Source of the DNA: JAODBJ01 sp963782465 | GTDB lineage: Bacteria > Actinomycetota > Acidimicrobiia > IMCC26256 > PALSA-610 | DNA length: 64,000 bases | Assembly (NCBI GenBank): GCA_963782465.1 | Contig: CAWAJR010000003.1 | Coordinates: 930,001 to 994,000, forward strand | Reading direction: 5' to 3' | In this document: in pieces, positions 26,115-34,448 of the stretch | Layout: each line of letters opens with the position of its first letter | Position numbering within the stretch: the stretch's first letter is position 1 | Translations under genes and position numbers: made by a program | Notes under the pieces: generated by a model | Databases searched by the model: none | Seen by the model: only the letters and a program-made list of their open reading frames with translations | Told to the model about the DNA's origin: nothing

Positions 26115-26873
26115 TCACCCGGGCACGCGCAGCGAGGCGAGTACACGCTCGAAGCCGGGCGTACCCCGGTACGCGGAGACGACCCCCGCGATCACCATCC
26201 GCCGCTTCGAAACCATGAACACGCGCAGCTTCGCGTGCGCCCCGTGGGTGAGCTGCACGTCGAGGTCGATCGCCACGCGCCCGTCCTGCGTCGAAGGTTG
26301 CGTGCGCGTGACGGCGCCGCCGGCGCTCAACGCCCGCGCCGCGACCGGCGCGCTCGCGGCCAACCGCGTCCGGCCCGGCACGTCGGCGGTCGCGACGACG
26401 ACCGCGTACCGGTCGTCGGGGTTCGAAGACACGATGTGCAGGGTGACGTCGCGATGCGCAACGGTGATGTGCTCCTCGACCTCGATGGGCGTCACCGGCA
26501 AGACGGCGCGGAAGGCGTTGCCGGCCGACCGGTAGTCGACACCGGCTTTTCCGTCGATGTACGACCGCACGGTCGCGCCGAGCCGCGGCCGGCGGTTGGC
26601 TCCCCACACGCCGGCGCCGACCGCGAGCAGCAGGAGCACGACGAGCGCACCCACCGCGATCTTCCACGGCCGCCGGTGGGTCACCGAATTCCGGCGGGCG
26701 GCCGGCGGCGCCGAGGTGGGCGGCGACCCGGGTGGCACGGTCGGCTCGGGCCGGGCTCCCACCGCGGCGGCCGGCGCATCCGGGACCGCGACCCCGGCGA
26801 GCGACGCCCCGCAACGCTTGCAGATGTCCCACCCGGCCGGGACGAGGTAGCCGCAGCCGGGACAATGCTTCAC
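26115..26873 (-). CDS. Zinc-ribbon membrane protein of unknown function
   Basis: 252 residues from GTG 26873. An N-terminal zinc ribbon (C4, C7, C18, C21 in CPGCGYLVPAGWDICKRC), a Pro/Ala-rich linker, one transmembrane helix (WKIAVGALVVLLLLAVGAGVW) and a beta-rich extracytoplasmic domain of about 150 residues. The layout, cytoplasmic Zn ribbon plus outer domain, is common in actinobacteria without known function. An N-terminal extension in the same frame is Arg-rich and overlaps the acyl-CoA synthetase gene, so it is not accepted. Confidence 0.72.
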   Translation of the reverse strand: MKHCPGCGYLVPAGWDICKRCGASLAGVAVPDAPAAAVGARPEPTVPPGSPPTSAPPAARRNSVTHRRPWKIAVGALVVLLLLAVGAGVWGANRRPRLGATVRSYIDGKAGVDYRSAGNAFRAVLPVTPIEVEEHITVAHRDVTLHIVSSNPDDRYAVVVATADVPGRTRLAASAPVAARALSAGGAVTRTQPSTQDGRVAIDLDVQLTHGAHAKLRVFMVSKRRMVIAGVVSAYRGTPGFERVLASLRVPG

Positions 26874-26923
26874 GCCGTCGGTATCGGCGCCGTGGCCGCG
26901 CGACTGGAATCGCGCCGGTGGTC

Positions 26924-28525
26924 TTACCGCCGTTCGAACGTGACGCCGGCTGCCTCGCGGTCCCACGTGCCGGGAGTCGCGCCCTCGTCGCGCAGCTCGT
27001 ACTTCAGCACGCGCCCGACCGGGTTCCGCGGGAGGTCGGCGCGGAACTCGATGTAGCGGGGGATCGCGAAGTACGGGACGCGTTCGGCGACCCAACGGCA
27101 CAGCGCCTCTTCGGTGAGATCCGAACCGTCTTGGAGGACCGCGGTGACCTTCACGTCGTCTTCGCCCACGTCGCTCGGCACCGCGTGCACGGCGACATCA
27201 CGGATCGCGGGGTGCCCGTGCAACGTCTTTTCCATCTCGAAACTCGAGATGTTCTCGCCGCGACGCCGCAACGCGTCCTTCTTGCGATCGACGAAGTACA
27301 GGAAGCCGTCGGCATCGATGAGGCCGAGGTCCCCGGTGTGGAACCAGAGGTTGCGCAGCGCGGCGAGGGTGTCGGCCGGCCGGTTCCAGTACCCGGCGAA
27401 CATCAGGTTCGGGCCCGTCGGCCGGCAGACGATCTCGCCCACGGTCCCGGTCGCGACCTCCACATCGTCGTCGTCGACGAGCCGAACGTCGAACTCCTCG
27501 CGGTTCGGTTTCCCGGCCGCGCCCGGCTTGTTCTCGACCCCGGCGTCGAGCATCGAGATGAGCGACGCTTCGGTGAGACCGTAACCACCGCTGAAGGTCT
27601 TGCAGTGGAAACGTTCACGCCACACCGCATCGATGTCGGGAGGCATCGGGGCGGCGGCGCACAACCGCATCGGGTGGTCCTGCGCGTCGGGATGATCATC
27701 GGCGTTCGCGAGCAGGATCGCCAGCGAACCGAGCATCGACACGATCGTCGCGCCCGTCCGCCGCACTTCGGGCCAGAAACGCGACACGGAGAAACGGTGC
27801 GCGACGCTCGCCCGGCCCCCGATCAGCAACGTGCCGACCACGCACACCGAGATCGCGTTGAAATGGAACAGTGGGAGGGGCGTGAGCACGACATCGTCGG
27901 GTTGTCGGTCCCACGCGCGGGCGATCTGGTCGGCCAGGCTCACGATGTAGTTCTGCGAGAGCATGCAACCCTTCGACGGGCCGGTCGTGCCCGCGGTGTA
28001 GATGAAGCACGCGAGGTCGCCGGGACGTACCTCGACATCGGCCGGCGGCGCGCCCGACGCGTTGCGAAGCGCGTCGTCCCAATCGAGGGTGGGAACGATG
28101 TCGATCACCGCGTCGGGACGGCCGGCAACGATGCAGTGCGCGAGATCGGGCGTGCCCTCGCCGGCGACCTCCACGACGCGCGATGCGTAGTCGCCCTGCA
28201 CGGCGAGAACGGTCGCGCCCGAATCGGCGAGTTGGTGGCGCAAGAACTCGCCCTTGTAGGCGGTGTTGATCGGCACCTGCACCGCGCCGAGTTTGAGGGC
28301 GGCGAAGAAAGAAATGACCTGTTCGGCGCGATTGTCGAGCAATGTCGCAATGCGGTCGCCGTGTTGCACGCCGAGGCCGGCGAGCACTTCCGCGAGGCGG
28401 TTCGCGGCCTCGTCGATGTCGCGCGCGCTGTACGCGTCACCTTCGAAGTCGAGGTACGGGCCGTCGGGATCGGTACGCAAACGGTGCGCGAGCGCAGCAA
28501 CGACCGTGGTCTGCTCACGGGCCAT
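26924..28525 (-). CDS. Acyl-CoA synthetase (AMP-forming), CaiC-like, variant A10 motif
   Basis: 533 residues. YTAGTTGPSKGCMLSQ near 182 (P-loop), GGYGLTEASLISM near 313, LWFHTGDLGLID near 400 and DRKKDALRRRGENISSFEME. The C-terminal A10 motif reads NPVGRVLKYELR, so the usual lysine that helps form the adenylate is Arg here; Lys two residues on might take over. Start is ATG 28525 (GTG 28528 also possible); the CTGAC palindrome 28529-28544 directly abuts it, so the mRNA is probably leaderless and repression would be tight. Confidence 0.9.
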   Translation of the reverse strand: MAREQTTVVAALAHRLRTDPDGPYLDFEGDAYSARDIDEAANRLAEVLAGLGVQHGDRIATLLDNRAEQVISFFAALKLGAVQVPINTAYKGEFLRHQLADSGATVLAVQGDYASRVVEVAGEGTPDLAHCIVAGRPDAVIDIVPTLDWDDALRNASGAPPADVEVRPGDLACFIYTAGTTGPSKGCMLSQNYIVSLADQIARAWDRQPDDVVLTPLPLFHFNAISVCVVGTLLIGGRASVAHRFSVSRFWPEVRRTGATIVSMLGSLAILLANADDHPDAQDHPMRLCAAAPMPPDIDAVWRERFHCKTFSGGYGLTEASLISMLDAGVENKPGAAGKPNREEFDVRLVDDDDVEVATGTVGEIVCRPTGPNLMFAGYWNRPADTLAALRNLWFHTGDLGLIDADGFLYFVDRKKDALRRRGENISSFEMEKTLHGHPAIRDVAVHAVPSDVGEDDVKVTAVLQDGSDLTEEALCRWVAERVPYFAIPRYIEFRADLPRNPVGRVLKYELRDEGATPGTWDREAAGVTFERR

Positions 28526-28528
28526 CAC

Positions 28529-28544
28529 CTGACATTAGCGTCAG
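28529..28544. promoter_or_regulatory. Operator-like palindrome CTGAC-N6-GTCAG, site 6
   Basis: CTGACATTAGCGTCAG, 3 bp from the acyl-CoA synthetase start and 54 bp before the divergent six-PAS protein. Confidence 0.7.
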
Positions 28545-28598
28545 CATCTCTCGCCTCCGCCGCTCGCGCGTCGCGGCCCGCGCGGGCGCGAGGAACTG

Positions 28599-31500
28599 GT
28601 GCTCGACGCGAGGTGCGCAGAGCGTCAGTATCTGCGTGAGATCGACTCGGCCGAGCGCCGGAACACCCGGGTACCGTCCAACGCCGCGGGGTCACTCGAA
28701 CAGGCCGTACCGGACCGGCCGAAGGATGTGGAGCCCAAGGTGCACGACGTGGGGTCGGGAATCGCGTTCGACAAGGCCCCGATCGGCATCGCCGTCCTCG
28801 CGCTCGATAGCGGCTTCCGGATCATCGCCGCCAACCGCACGCTGGCCGGCATGCTCGGCTACACCGAAGCGGAACTGATCGCACTCCCGCCGCGCACGCT
28901 CACGCACCCCGACGACCGCGAACCCGAAGTCGAGCGCTTCTACGAGTTCGCGGCCGGCGGTGCCGATTCCTACGAGCTCGAAAAGCGCTACGTGCGTCGC
29001 GACGGCACCGTGTTCCGCGCCTTGTTGCGCGCCCACGCCGAACGCGACGAGGAACGGCGCATCAGGCGGCTCATCGTGTTCGTCGAGGACGTGGAAGCCC
29101 GGCGCAGCACCGAGGAGACATTTCGCGCCGCGGCCGAATCGGGTTTCGGGTCGTTCTCGCTGTTCCGCGCGGTCAGGGAAGGTGGCGACATCACCGGCTT
29201 CGTGCTCGAGTACGCGAACCGCCGCGCGGTGCGCGGCCTCGGGATGGCACTCGAGGACGCGATCGGGCGCTCGCTCGACGAAGTCTCGGCCGAGTCGGTG
29301 CGAGACCGCCTGCGCAACGAGTTCGCGCTCGTGATCGAGACACAGAAACCGATCGAAGGTGAACTCACACTCCCGGGCAAAGGCGGCGACGACGCGTTCG
29401 TGCTGTACCAGGCGGTACCCGCCGGCGACGGGATCGCGTTCACCGCACGAGACGTGACGGCGCAGCGCCGAGCGATCGACGCGCTTCGCTTCGAAGAGGA
29501 ACGGCTCGAAACCATCGTCGGGCACGCGCACGATGCGATCTTCGTCGTGGACCACGAGTGGTGTACCCGATGGGTGAGCCCTGCGATCGCCGCGATAGCC
29601 GGGTACAAACCCGAAGCGTTGCGAGGAACGCGCCTCGTCGACCTGGTCCATGAACTCGACCGCGACCGGTTCGAGGAACACCGCACCTACACGCGCCTCC
29701 ATCCGGGCCAAACGCACCAAACCGAAGTGCGCTTCCGCCACGCCGACGGCAACTGGATCTGGGCACAGATGCTGGCCCGCAACCTCTACGACCATCCGGC
29801 CGTGAACGGACTCGTCGAGCACGTCCGCGACATCACCGAGAAGAAGGTGGCGGAGGATGCGCTCCGGGCGAGCGAGCAGCGCTTCCGCGCCCTGGTGCAG
29901 AACGCGTACGACCTCGTCAGCGTCTACGACGATGACTTCAAGCCCGTCTACCTCTCGCCGTCGCACGAGATGGTCCTCGGCTACCGCGCGGCCGAACTGC
30001 GGGCGCAGCCGCTGAGCGTCCCGATCCATCCGGCCGACGCGGCGCGTTTCGGTCACGTCCTCGAACTCGTCGCCGGTCAGCCCCAACGCACCGCCGCGTG
30101 CCAGTACCGCGTGCGCCACGCCGACGGCTCGTGGCGCCAGATCGAGGCCCACTTCTCGAACCTGCTCGACGAACCCGCGGTGCGCGGGATCGTCGTGAAC
30201 GCGCGCGACGTCACGGAGGCCTCCGCCGCGGTGGAAGCGCTGCGCGAACGTGAGGAATGGTTCCGCTCCCTCGTGCAACGGAGCTGGGACCTCCTCGCCG
30301 TGCTGGACCGCAACGGCCGGATCACCTACCTGTCGCCGTCGCACATCAACGCGCTCGGGCGTTCGCTCGAGACGATCGCGACCGCGGGTGACGAATTACT
30401 CCACCCCGACGACATCGAAAGGGTGGTTCAGGCGTTCCGCGACGCCGTCGAACGACCCGACGTCCCGGTGCACGTGCAGTACCGGATGCTCCACGCCGAC
30501 AACACCTGGCGGTACTTCGACACCACGTACACGAACTTGTTGAACGAACCGACCGTCGCCGGGGTGGTAATGAACGCCCGTGAGGTCACCGAGGCCGTCG
30601 AAGCGATCAACGCGCTGCGGGCCAGCGAGGAACGGTTCGCGACGCTCGTCCGCTATTCGTCCGACGTCGTCCTCGTCACCCAGAGCGACGACGCGATCCG
30701 TTATGTGAGCCCGGCCGTCGACTACGTGCTCGGCTACACCGAAGCGGAGTTTCTCGAGCACCCGCTCGCCTCGTACGTCCACCCCGACGACCGCGAAGGT
30801 TGGGACACCCATCTGGCCGAGGTGCTCGACTACCCGGGCCGTGAGCACACGCTCGAACTGCGGCTGCGGCACGCCGACGGGCGCTGGCGGTGGATGGAAG
30901 CGCACGCGGTGAACCTGCTCGAAGACCCGTCGTTGAAGGGCGTGGTGCTCCACCTCCACGACATCAGCGAGCGGCGCGTCGCCGAGACGGAACTGGAGCA
31001 CCAGGCACTTCACGACCCGCTCACGGGCCTGCCGAACCGGGCGCTGGTGCTCGATCGTCTCGGCCGGGGTCTCGCCCGGAACGCACGCAGTCACATGTAC
31101 ACGGCGGTCCTGTTCATCGACGTCGACCGGTTCAAGAGCGTGAACGATTCGCTCGGCCATGCCTCCGGCGACGACCTGCTCGTGTCGGTCGCGGCCCGGC
31201 TCCGGGCGTCGTTGCGTGAGAGCGACACCGTCGCCCGTCTCGGCGGCGACGAATTCGTGGTGCTCCTCGAAGACGTGCAGCAGCAAGCAGTCGCGCTCGA
31301 GGTGGGCGACAAGATCCTCGACGCGATGCGGCGACCGTTCCACCTCTTCGGGCGGGAACTGTTCGTGACCGCGAGCATCGGTCTCGCCGTCTCGACCGGC
31401 GACCACGACACACCGGAGTCGATGGTGCGCGACGCCGACGCGGCGATGTACGTGGCGAAGGGACGGGGGCGCAACCGGCTCGAGCTCTTCGACGAAGCGA

Positions 31501-32288
31501 TCCGCATCCGGGCCGTAAACCACCTCGAGGTCGAAAACGATCTCCACCGAGCGCTCGATCGCGGCGAGCTTCGCCTCGAGTACCAGCCCGCGTTCCACCT
31601 CGAGACCGACACGATCGTCGACGTCGAGGCACTCTTGCGGTGGGACCATCCTCGCAACGGCTTGATGCCCCCTGCCGACTTCATCGGCGTCGCCGAGGAG
31701 ACCGGCGTGATCGTCGACATCGGGCATTGGATCATCGACGAAGCGTGCCGGCAGGTGCGCGCCTGGCGCGACGAGGGTTCGTCGCTGCGCACGCTGTGGG
31801 TGAACCTGTCGGCCCGACAACTCGCCGGCAACGATCTCCCCGACATCATCGACGACGCACTCGTCCGTCACGGCCTTCCCCACGACGCGCTCGGTCTCGA
31901 ACTCACCGAGAGCGCCTTGATCGAGGAAGCCGAGGGCGCGGGCAACATGCTGCGTGCACTCGAGGAGATCGGCGTACGACTCGCGATCGACGACTTCGGC
32001 ACGGGCTACTCGTCGCTGCTGTACCTCCAGCGCTACCACGTCGACGTACTGAAGGTCGACCGCTCGTTCGTGAACGGGCTCGGAACGAGCGCCGATGACA
32101 CCGCGATCACGAGCGCGGTGATCAGCCTCGGTCACAACCTCGGGATGGAAGTGAGCGCCGAAGGCGTCGAGACGCCGACGCAACTCGCCCATCTCCGCGA
32201 GCTTCGTTGCGACACCGCTTGCGGTTACTACCTCGTGCGCCCGACCACACCGGACGCGGTCACCGAACTCCTACGCGCGTCGACGTGA
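28599..32288 (+). CDS. Six-PAS GGDEF-EAL signalling protein
   Basis: 1229 residues, no transmembrane segment. PAS modules start near 58, 178 (divergent), 305, 432, 557 and 684; several carry a PAC tail such as VRHADGSWRQIEAHF and RHADGRWRWMEAHAVN. GGDEF begins near 805 (HDPLTGLPNRALVLDRL) with an intact LGGDEF near 881; EAL follows with VEALLRWDHP near 1009 and DDFGTGYSSL, both apparently active. A cytoplasmic c-di-GMP enzyme sensing redox, light or small molecules through its PAS array. Start GTG 28599 has GAGGA upstream; a later start near 28728 would keep all domains. It shares a divergent promoter region with the acyl-CoA synthetase. Confidence 0.9.
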   Translation: MLDARCAERQYLREIDSAERRNTRVPSNAAGSLEQAVPDRPKDVEPKVHDVGSGIAFDKAPIGIAVLALDSGFRIIAANRTLAGMLGYTEAELIALPPRTLTHPDDREPEVERFYEFAAGGADSYELEKRYVRRDGTVFRALLRAHAERDEERRIRRLIVFVEDVEARRSTEETFRAAAESGFGSFSLFRAVREGGDITGFVLEYANRRAVRGLGMALEDAIGRSLDEVSAESVRDRLRNEFALVIETQKPIEGELTLPGKGGDDAFVLYQAVPAGDGIAFTARDVTAQRRAIDALRFEEERLETIVGHAHDAIFVVDHEWCTRWVSPAIAAIAGYKPEALRGTRLVDLVHELDRDRFEEHRTYTRLHPGQTHQTEVRFRHADGNWIWAQMLARNLYDHPAVNGLVEHVRDITEKKVAEDALRASEQRFRALVQNAYDLVSVYDDDFKPVYLSPSHEMVLGYRAAELRAQPLSVPIHPADAARFGHVLELVAGQPQRTAACQYRVRHADGSWRQIEAHFSNLLDEPAVRGIVVNARDVTEASAAVEALREREEWFRSLVQRSWDLLAVLDRNGRITYLSPSHINALGRSLETIATAGDELLHPDDIERVVQAFRDAVERPDVPVHVQYRMLHADNTWRYFDTTYTNLLNEPTVAGVVMNAREVTEAVEAINALRASEERFATLVRYSSDVVLVTQSDDAIRYVSPAVDYVLGYTEAEFLEHPLASYVHPDDREGWDTHLAEVLDYPGREHTLELRLRHADGRWRWMEAHAVNLLEDPSLKGVVLHLHDISERRVAETELEHQALHDPLTGLPNRALVLDRLGRGLARNARSHMYTAVLFIDVDRFKSVNDSLGHASGDDLLVSVAARLRASLRESDTVARLGGDEFVVLLEDVQQQAVALEVGDKILDAMRRPFHLFGRELFVTASIGLAVSTGDHDTPESMVRDADAAMYVAKGRGRNRLELFDEAIRIRAVNHLEVENDLHRALDRGELRLEYQPAFHLETDTIVDVEALLRWDHPRNGLMPPADFIGVAEETGVIVDIGHWIIDEACRQVRAWRDEGSSLRTLWVNLSARQLAGNDLPDIIDDALVRHGLPHDALGLELTESALIEEAEGAGNMLRALEEIGVRLAIDDFGTGYSSLLYLQRYHVDVLKVDRSFVNGLGTSADDTAITSAVISLGHNLGMEVSAEGVETPTQLAHLRELRCDTACGYYLVRPTTPDAVTELLRAST

Positions 32289-32293
32289 GAGAA

Positions 32294-33259
32294 CTACCGG
32301 GTCTCGATCGGTAACGGCGCCGCGGTCGCCGCGACGGCATCGCAGTGCGCGTCGACCGACCCGAAGTGGGTATCGAGCAACCACGCCCGTTTGAGGTAGA
32401 GGTGGACGTCGACTTCCCACGTGAAGCCCATCCCCCCGTGTACCTGCGTCGCGGTCTTGCCGTTGGCGACCGCGGCCTCGCCGGCCATCACCTTGGCGGT
32501 GCCGACCGCGCGGGCGAGACCGGGAAGGTCGGCATCGGCGAGGTGCGCGCCCGCGGCGTACACGGCGGCGCGCGCGACCTCGGTACGGACGACCATGTCG
32601 GCGAGGAGGTGCTTCACCGCTTGGAACGAGCCGATCGGGCGATCGAACTGCACCCGTTGCTTCGCGTACTCGACCGACAGGTCGGTGAGACGCTGCGCCA
32701 TCCCGACGAGGTACGCCGCGGTGAGCACCGTGCCGGTGCGGCGCCATTGCTCCGCGACATCGACTCCCGCGACCGGCTCGCCTTCGTCGAGGGGAGCGGC
32801 GCGGCTGATAGGAGTGAGCGGGTCGAGTGGCCACGGCGACTGGTCGAACTCGATCGTGCCGGGCTCGAGCCGCCACACACCGGCGTCGTCGAGCACGAGC
32901 AACGCATCGAGCGCACCGAGATGTTCGAGCACGAGCGACTCGTACGGCTTCGGGCGTTCCACGATTGCGACGATCCTGTCGACGGCGTCGATGCCGTCGA
33001 CACCGGGAACGCTGCGAGCGACGATGCCGTCGACGATCGGCCCGGGCACCAGCGCCGCACCGAGCGCCTCGACCACGACGACGGCGTCGGCGGGGGCGAA
33101 GCCGTCGGCCAGCAGCGAGAGCACACCGGCACCCGCCAACTCGTCCCACACCGCGCGATCGAAGCCTTCGCGCACCCGTTCCATGGGGAAACGGCCCGCG
33201 AGCAACGACACGATGCCGTCGCGCAACGCGACCTGATCGTCGGAGAGTTCGAGGTCCAT
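32294..33259 (-). CDS. Acyl-CoA dehydrogenase, second subunit
   Basis: 321 residues, shorter than a full ACAD. The C-terminal four-helix part is clear (EYAKQRVQFDRPIGSFQAVKHLLADM, QVHGGMGFTWEVDVHLYLKRA), the N-terminal part is reduced. Start ATG 33259 overlaps the stop of the upstream ACAD gene (ATGA), so the two chains are translationally coupled. Two-gene acyl-CoA dehydrogenases forming alpha2beta2 complexes are known for steroid side-chain degradation (FadE28/FadE29, FadE26/FadE27). This fits that type. It converges with the PAS-GGDEF-EAL gene, 5 bp between stops. Confidence 0.88.
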   Translation of the reverse strand: MDLELSDDQVALRDGIVSLLAGRFPMERVREGFDRAVWDELAGAGVLSLLADGFAPADAVVVVEALGAALVPGPIVDGIVARSVPGVDGIDAVDRIVAIVERPKPYESLVLEHLGALDALLVLDDAGVWRLEPGTIEFDQSPWPLDPLTPISRAAPLDEGEPVAGVDVAEQWRRTGTVLTAAYLVGMAQRLTDLSVEYAKQRVQFDRPIGSFQAVKHLLADMVVRTEVARAAVYAAGAHLADADLPGLARAVGTAKVMAGEAAVANGKTATQVHGGMGFTWEVDVHLYLKRAWLLDTHFGSVDAHCDAVAATAAPLPIETR

Positions 33260-34395
33260 CAGCGCGGCTCCCGCGGTAGGCCGAGCACCCGCTCGCCGAT
33301 GATGTTGCGCTGGATTTGCGAGGTCCCCGCCGCGATCGTGAGCGCGAGGGTGCGCAAACGTTCCTCGACCAACTCGTTGCCGTCGATCGAGAGGGCATCG
33401 CGTTCCAGCACCCGCAGGCAGAGTTCGCCGAACCGTTGCCGCGCTTCGGTGTAGGCGAGTTTGATCACCATCGCGCCGGGCCCGGTCGTGCCGCGCATCG
33501 ACTGCGACACGTTGCGTTTGGTGAGGGCCCACAACGCCTCGAACTCGGCGAGGCAATGGCCGAGTTCGCGTTGGTGCGCGGGATCGTCGGCCCGGCGGGC
33601 CAGGTCTTCGCACAACCGCAACGAATCCACCAACTCGCTCACGAACGCGGTGCCCCGTTCGTACTTCAGCGTGACGTTCGTGACCCTCCAGCCGTCGTTC
33701 TCGGCCCCGACGCGCTGGCTCACCGGCACGCGCACATCGGTGAGGAACACCTCCGCGAACTCCGACGAACCGAGCGCGGTCTTCAGCGGTCGGACTTCGA
33801 TACCCGGAAGGTGCATCGGCAGGATCAACCAACTGATGCCCTTGTGCTTCGGCGCGTCGGGGTCGGTCCGTACGAGGAACTCGCCGACATCGGCGATGTG
33901 GCCGAACGAGCACCAGATCTTCTGGCCGTTCAACACGTAGTCGTCGCCGTCGCGCTCGGCCCGGGCCCGCAACGACGCGAGGTCGGAACCGGAGCCCGGT
34001 TCGGAGAATCCCTGGCACCACACTTCGTCGCCGCGCAGGATCAGCGGGAGGTGCTCCGCCTTCTGGGCCTCGGTGCCCTCCTCGACGAGGGTCGGCCCCG
34101 CGTGCAGCGTGCCGACGAAGTTGACACCCACGTAGGGAGCCCGCGCCCGCGTGGTTTCCTCGAAGAAGATCAGCTGCTCGGTCGGCGTCGCCCCCCGGCC
34201 GCCGTACTCCTTCGGCCAGTGCAGGCCGGCGTAACCGGCGTCGAACAGGCGGCGTTGCCAGTCGGTGTCCCACTTGCGCCGGGCGTCCCATGCTTCGCGC
34301 GGCGGCTCGGGCGACAGCGACGGCAGGACGCCGGCGAGCCACTCCCGCAACGCCGCACGAAACGCCGCATCGGCCTCGGAGGCCCGCAAATCCAT
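33259..34395 (-). CDS. Acyl-CoA dehydrogenase, first subunit
   Basis: 378 residues. FAD-binding motif WCQGFSEPGSGSDLASLRARA near 129, NGQKIWCSFGHIADVGEFLVRTD, and C-terminal AGTSQIQRNIIGERVLGLPRE. It introduces a 2,3-double bond into an acyl-CoA. Whether this chain or its partner carries the catalytic base cannot be decided by eye. Start ATG 34395 is 13 bp from the CTGAC site at 34409, shared with the divergent amidohydrolase. The pair is the clearest steroid- or branched-acid-type unit in the window. Confidence 0.9.
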   Translation of the reverse strand: MDLRASEADAAFRAALREWLAGVLPSLSPEPPREAWDARRKWDTDWQRRLFDAGYAGLHWPKEYGGRGATPTEQLIFFEETTRARAPYVGVNFVGTLHAGPTLVEEGTEAQKAEHLPLILRGDEVWCQGFSEPGSGSDLASLRARAERDGDDYVLNGQKIWCSFGHIADVGEFLVRTDPDAPKHKGISWLILPMHLPGIEVRPLKTALGSSEFAEVFLTDVRVPVSQRVGAENDGWRVTNVTLKYERGTAFVSELVDSLRLCEDLARRADDPAHQRELGHCLAEFEALWALTKRNVSQSMRGTTGPGAMVIKLAYTEARQRFGELCLRVLERDALSIDGNELVEERLRTLALTIAAGTSQIQRNIIGERVLGLPREPR

Positions 34396-34408
34396 GAAGC
34401 GGCAGTCT

Positions 34409-34433
34409 AGAATCTGACGGGTCGTCAGATTCT
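34409..34433. promoter_or_regulatory. Operator-like palindrome AGAATCTGAC-GGGTC-GTCAGATTCT, site 7
   Basis: 25 bp with perfect 10-bp arms and a 5-nt spacer, the longest of the eight sites. It sits 13 and 15 bp from the divergent start codons of the acyl-CoA dehydrogenase and the amidohydrolase. The spacer GGGTC is the same as in site 8 before the sister amidohydrolase. Confidence 0.75.
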
Positions 34434-34448
34434 GTTCGGAGCCGCGGC

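Noticed and set aside
30396..32192. 598-codon minus-strand frame inside the PAS-GGDEF-EAL gene
   Set aside because: Antisense shadow; the plus strand has six PAS domains and intact GGDEF and EAL motifs.
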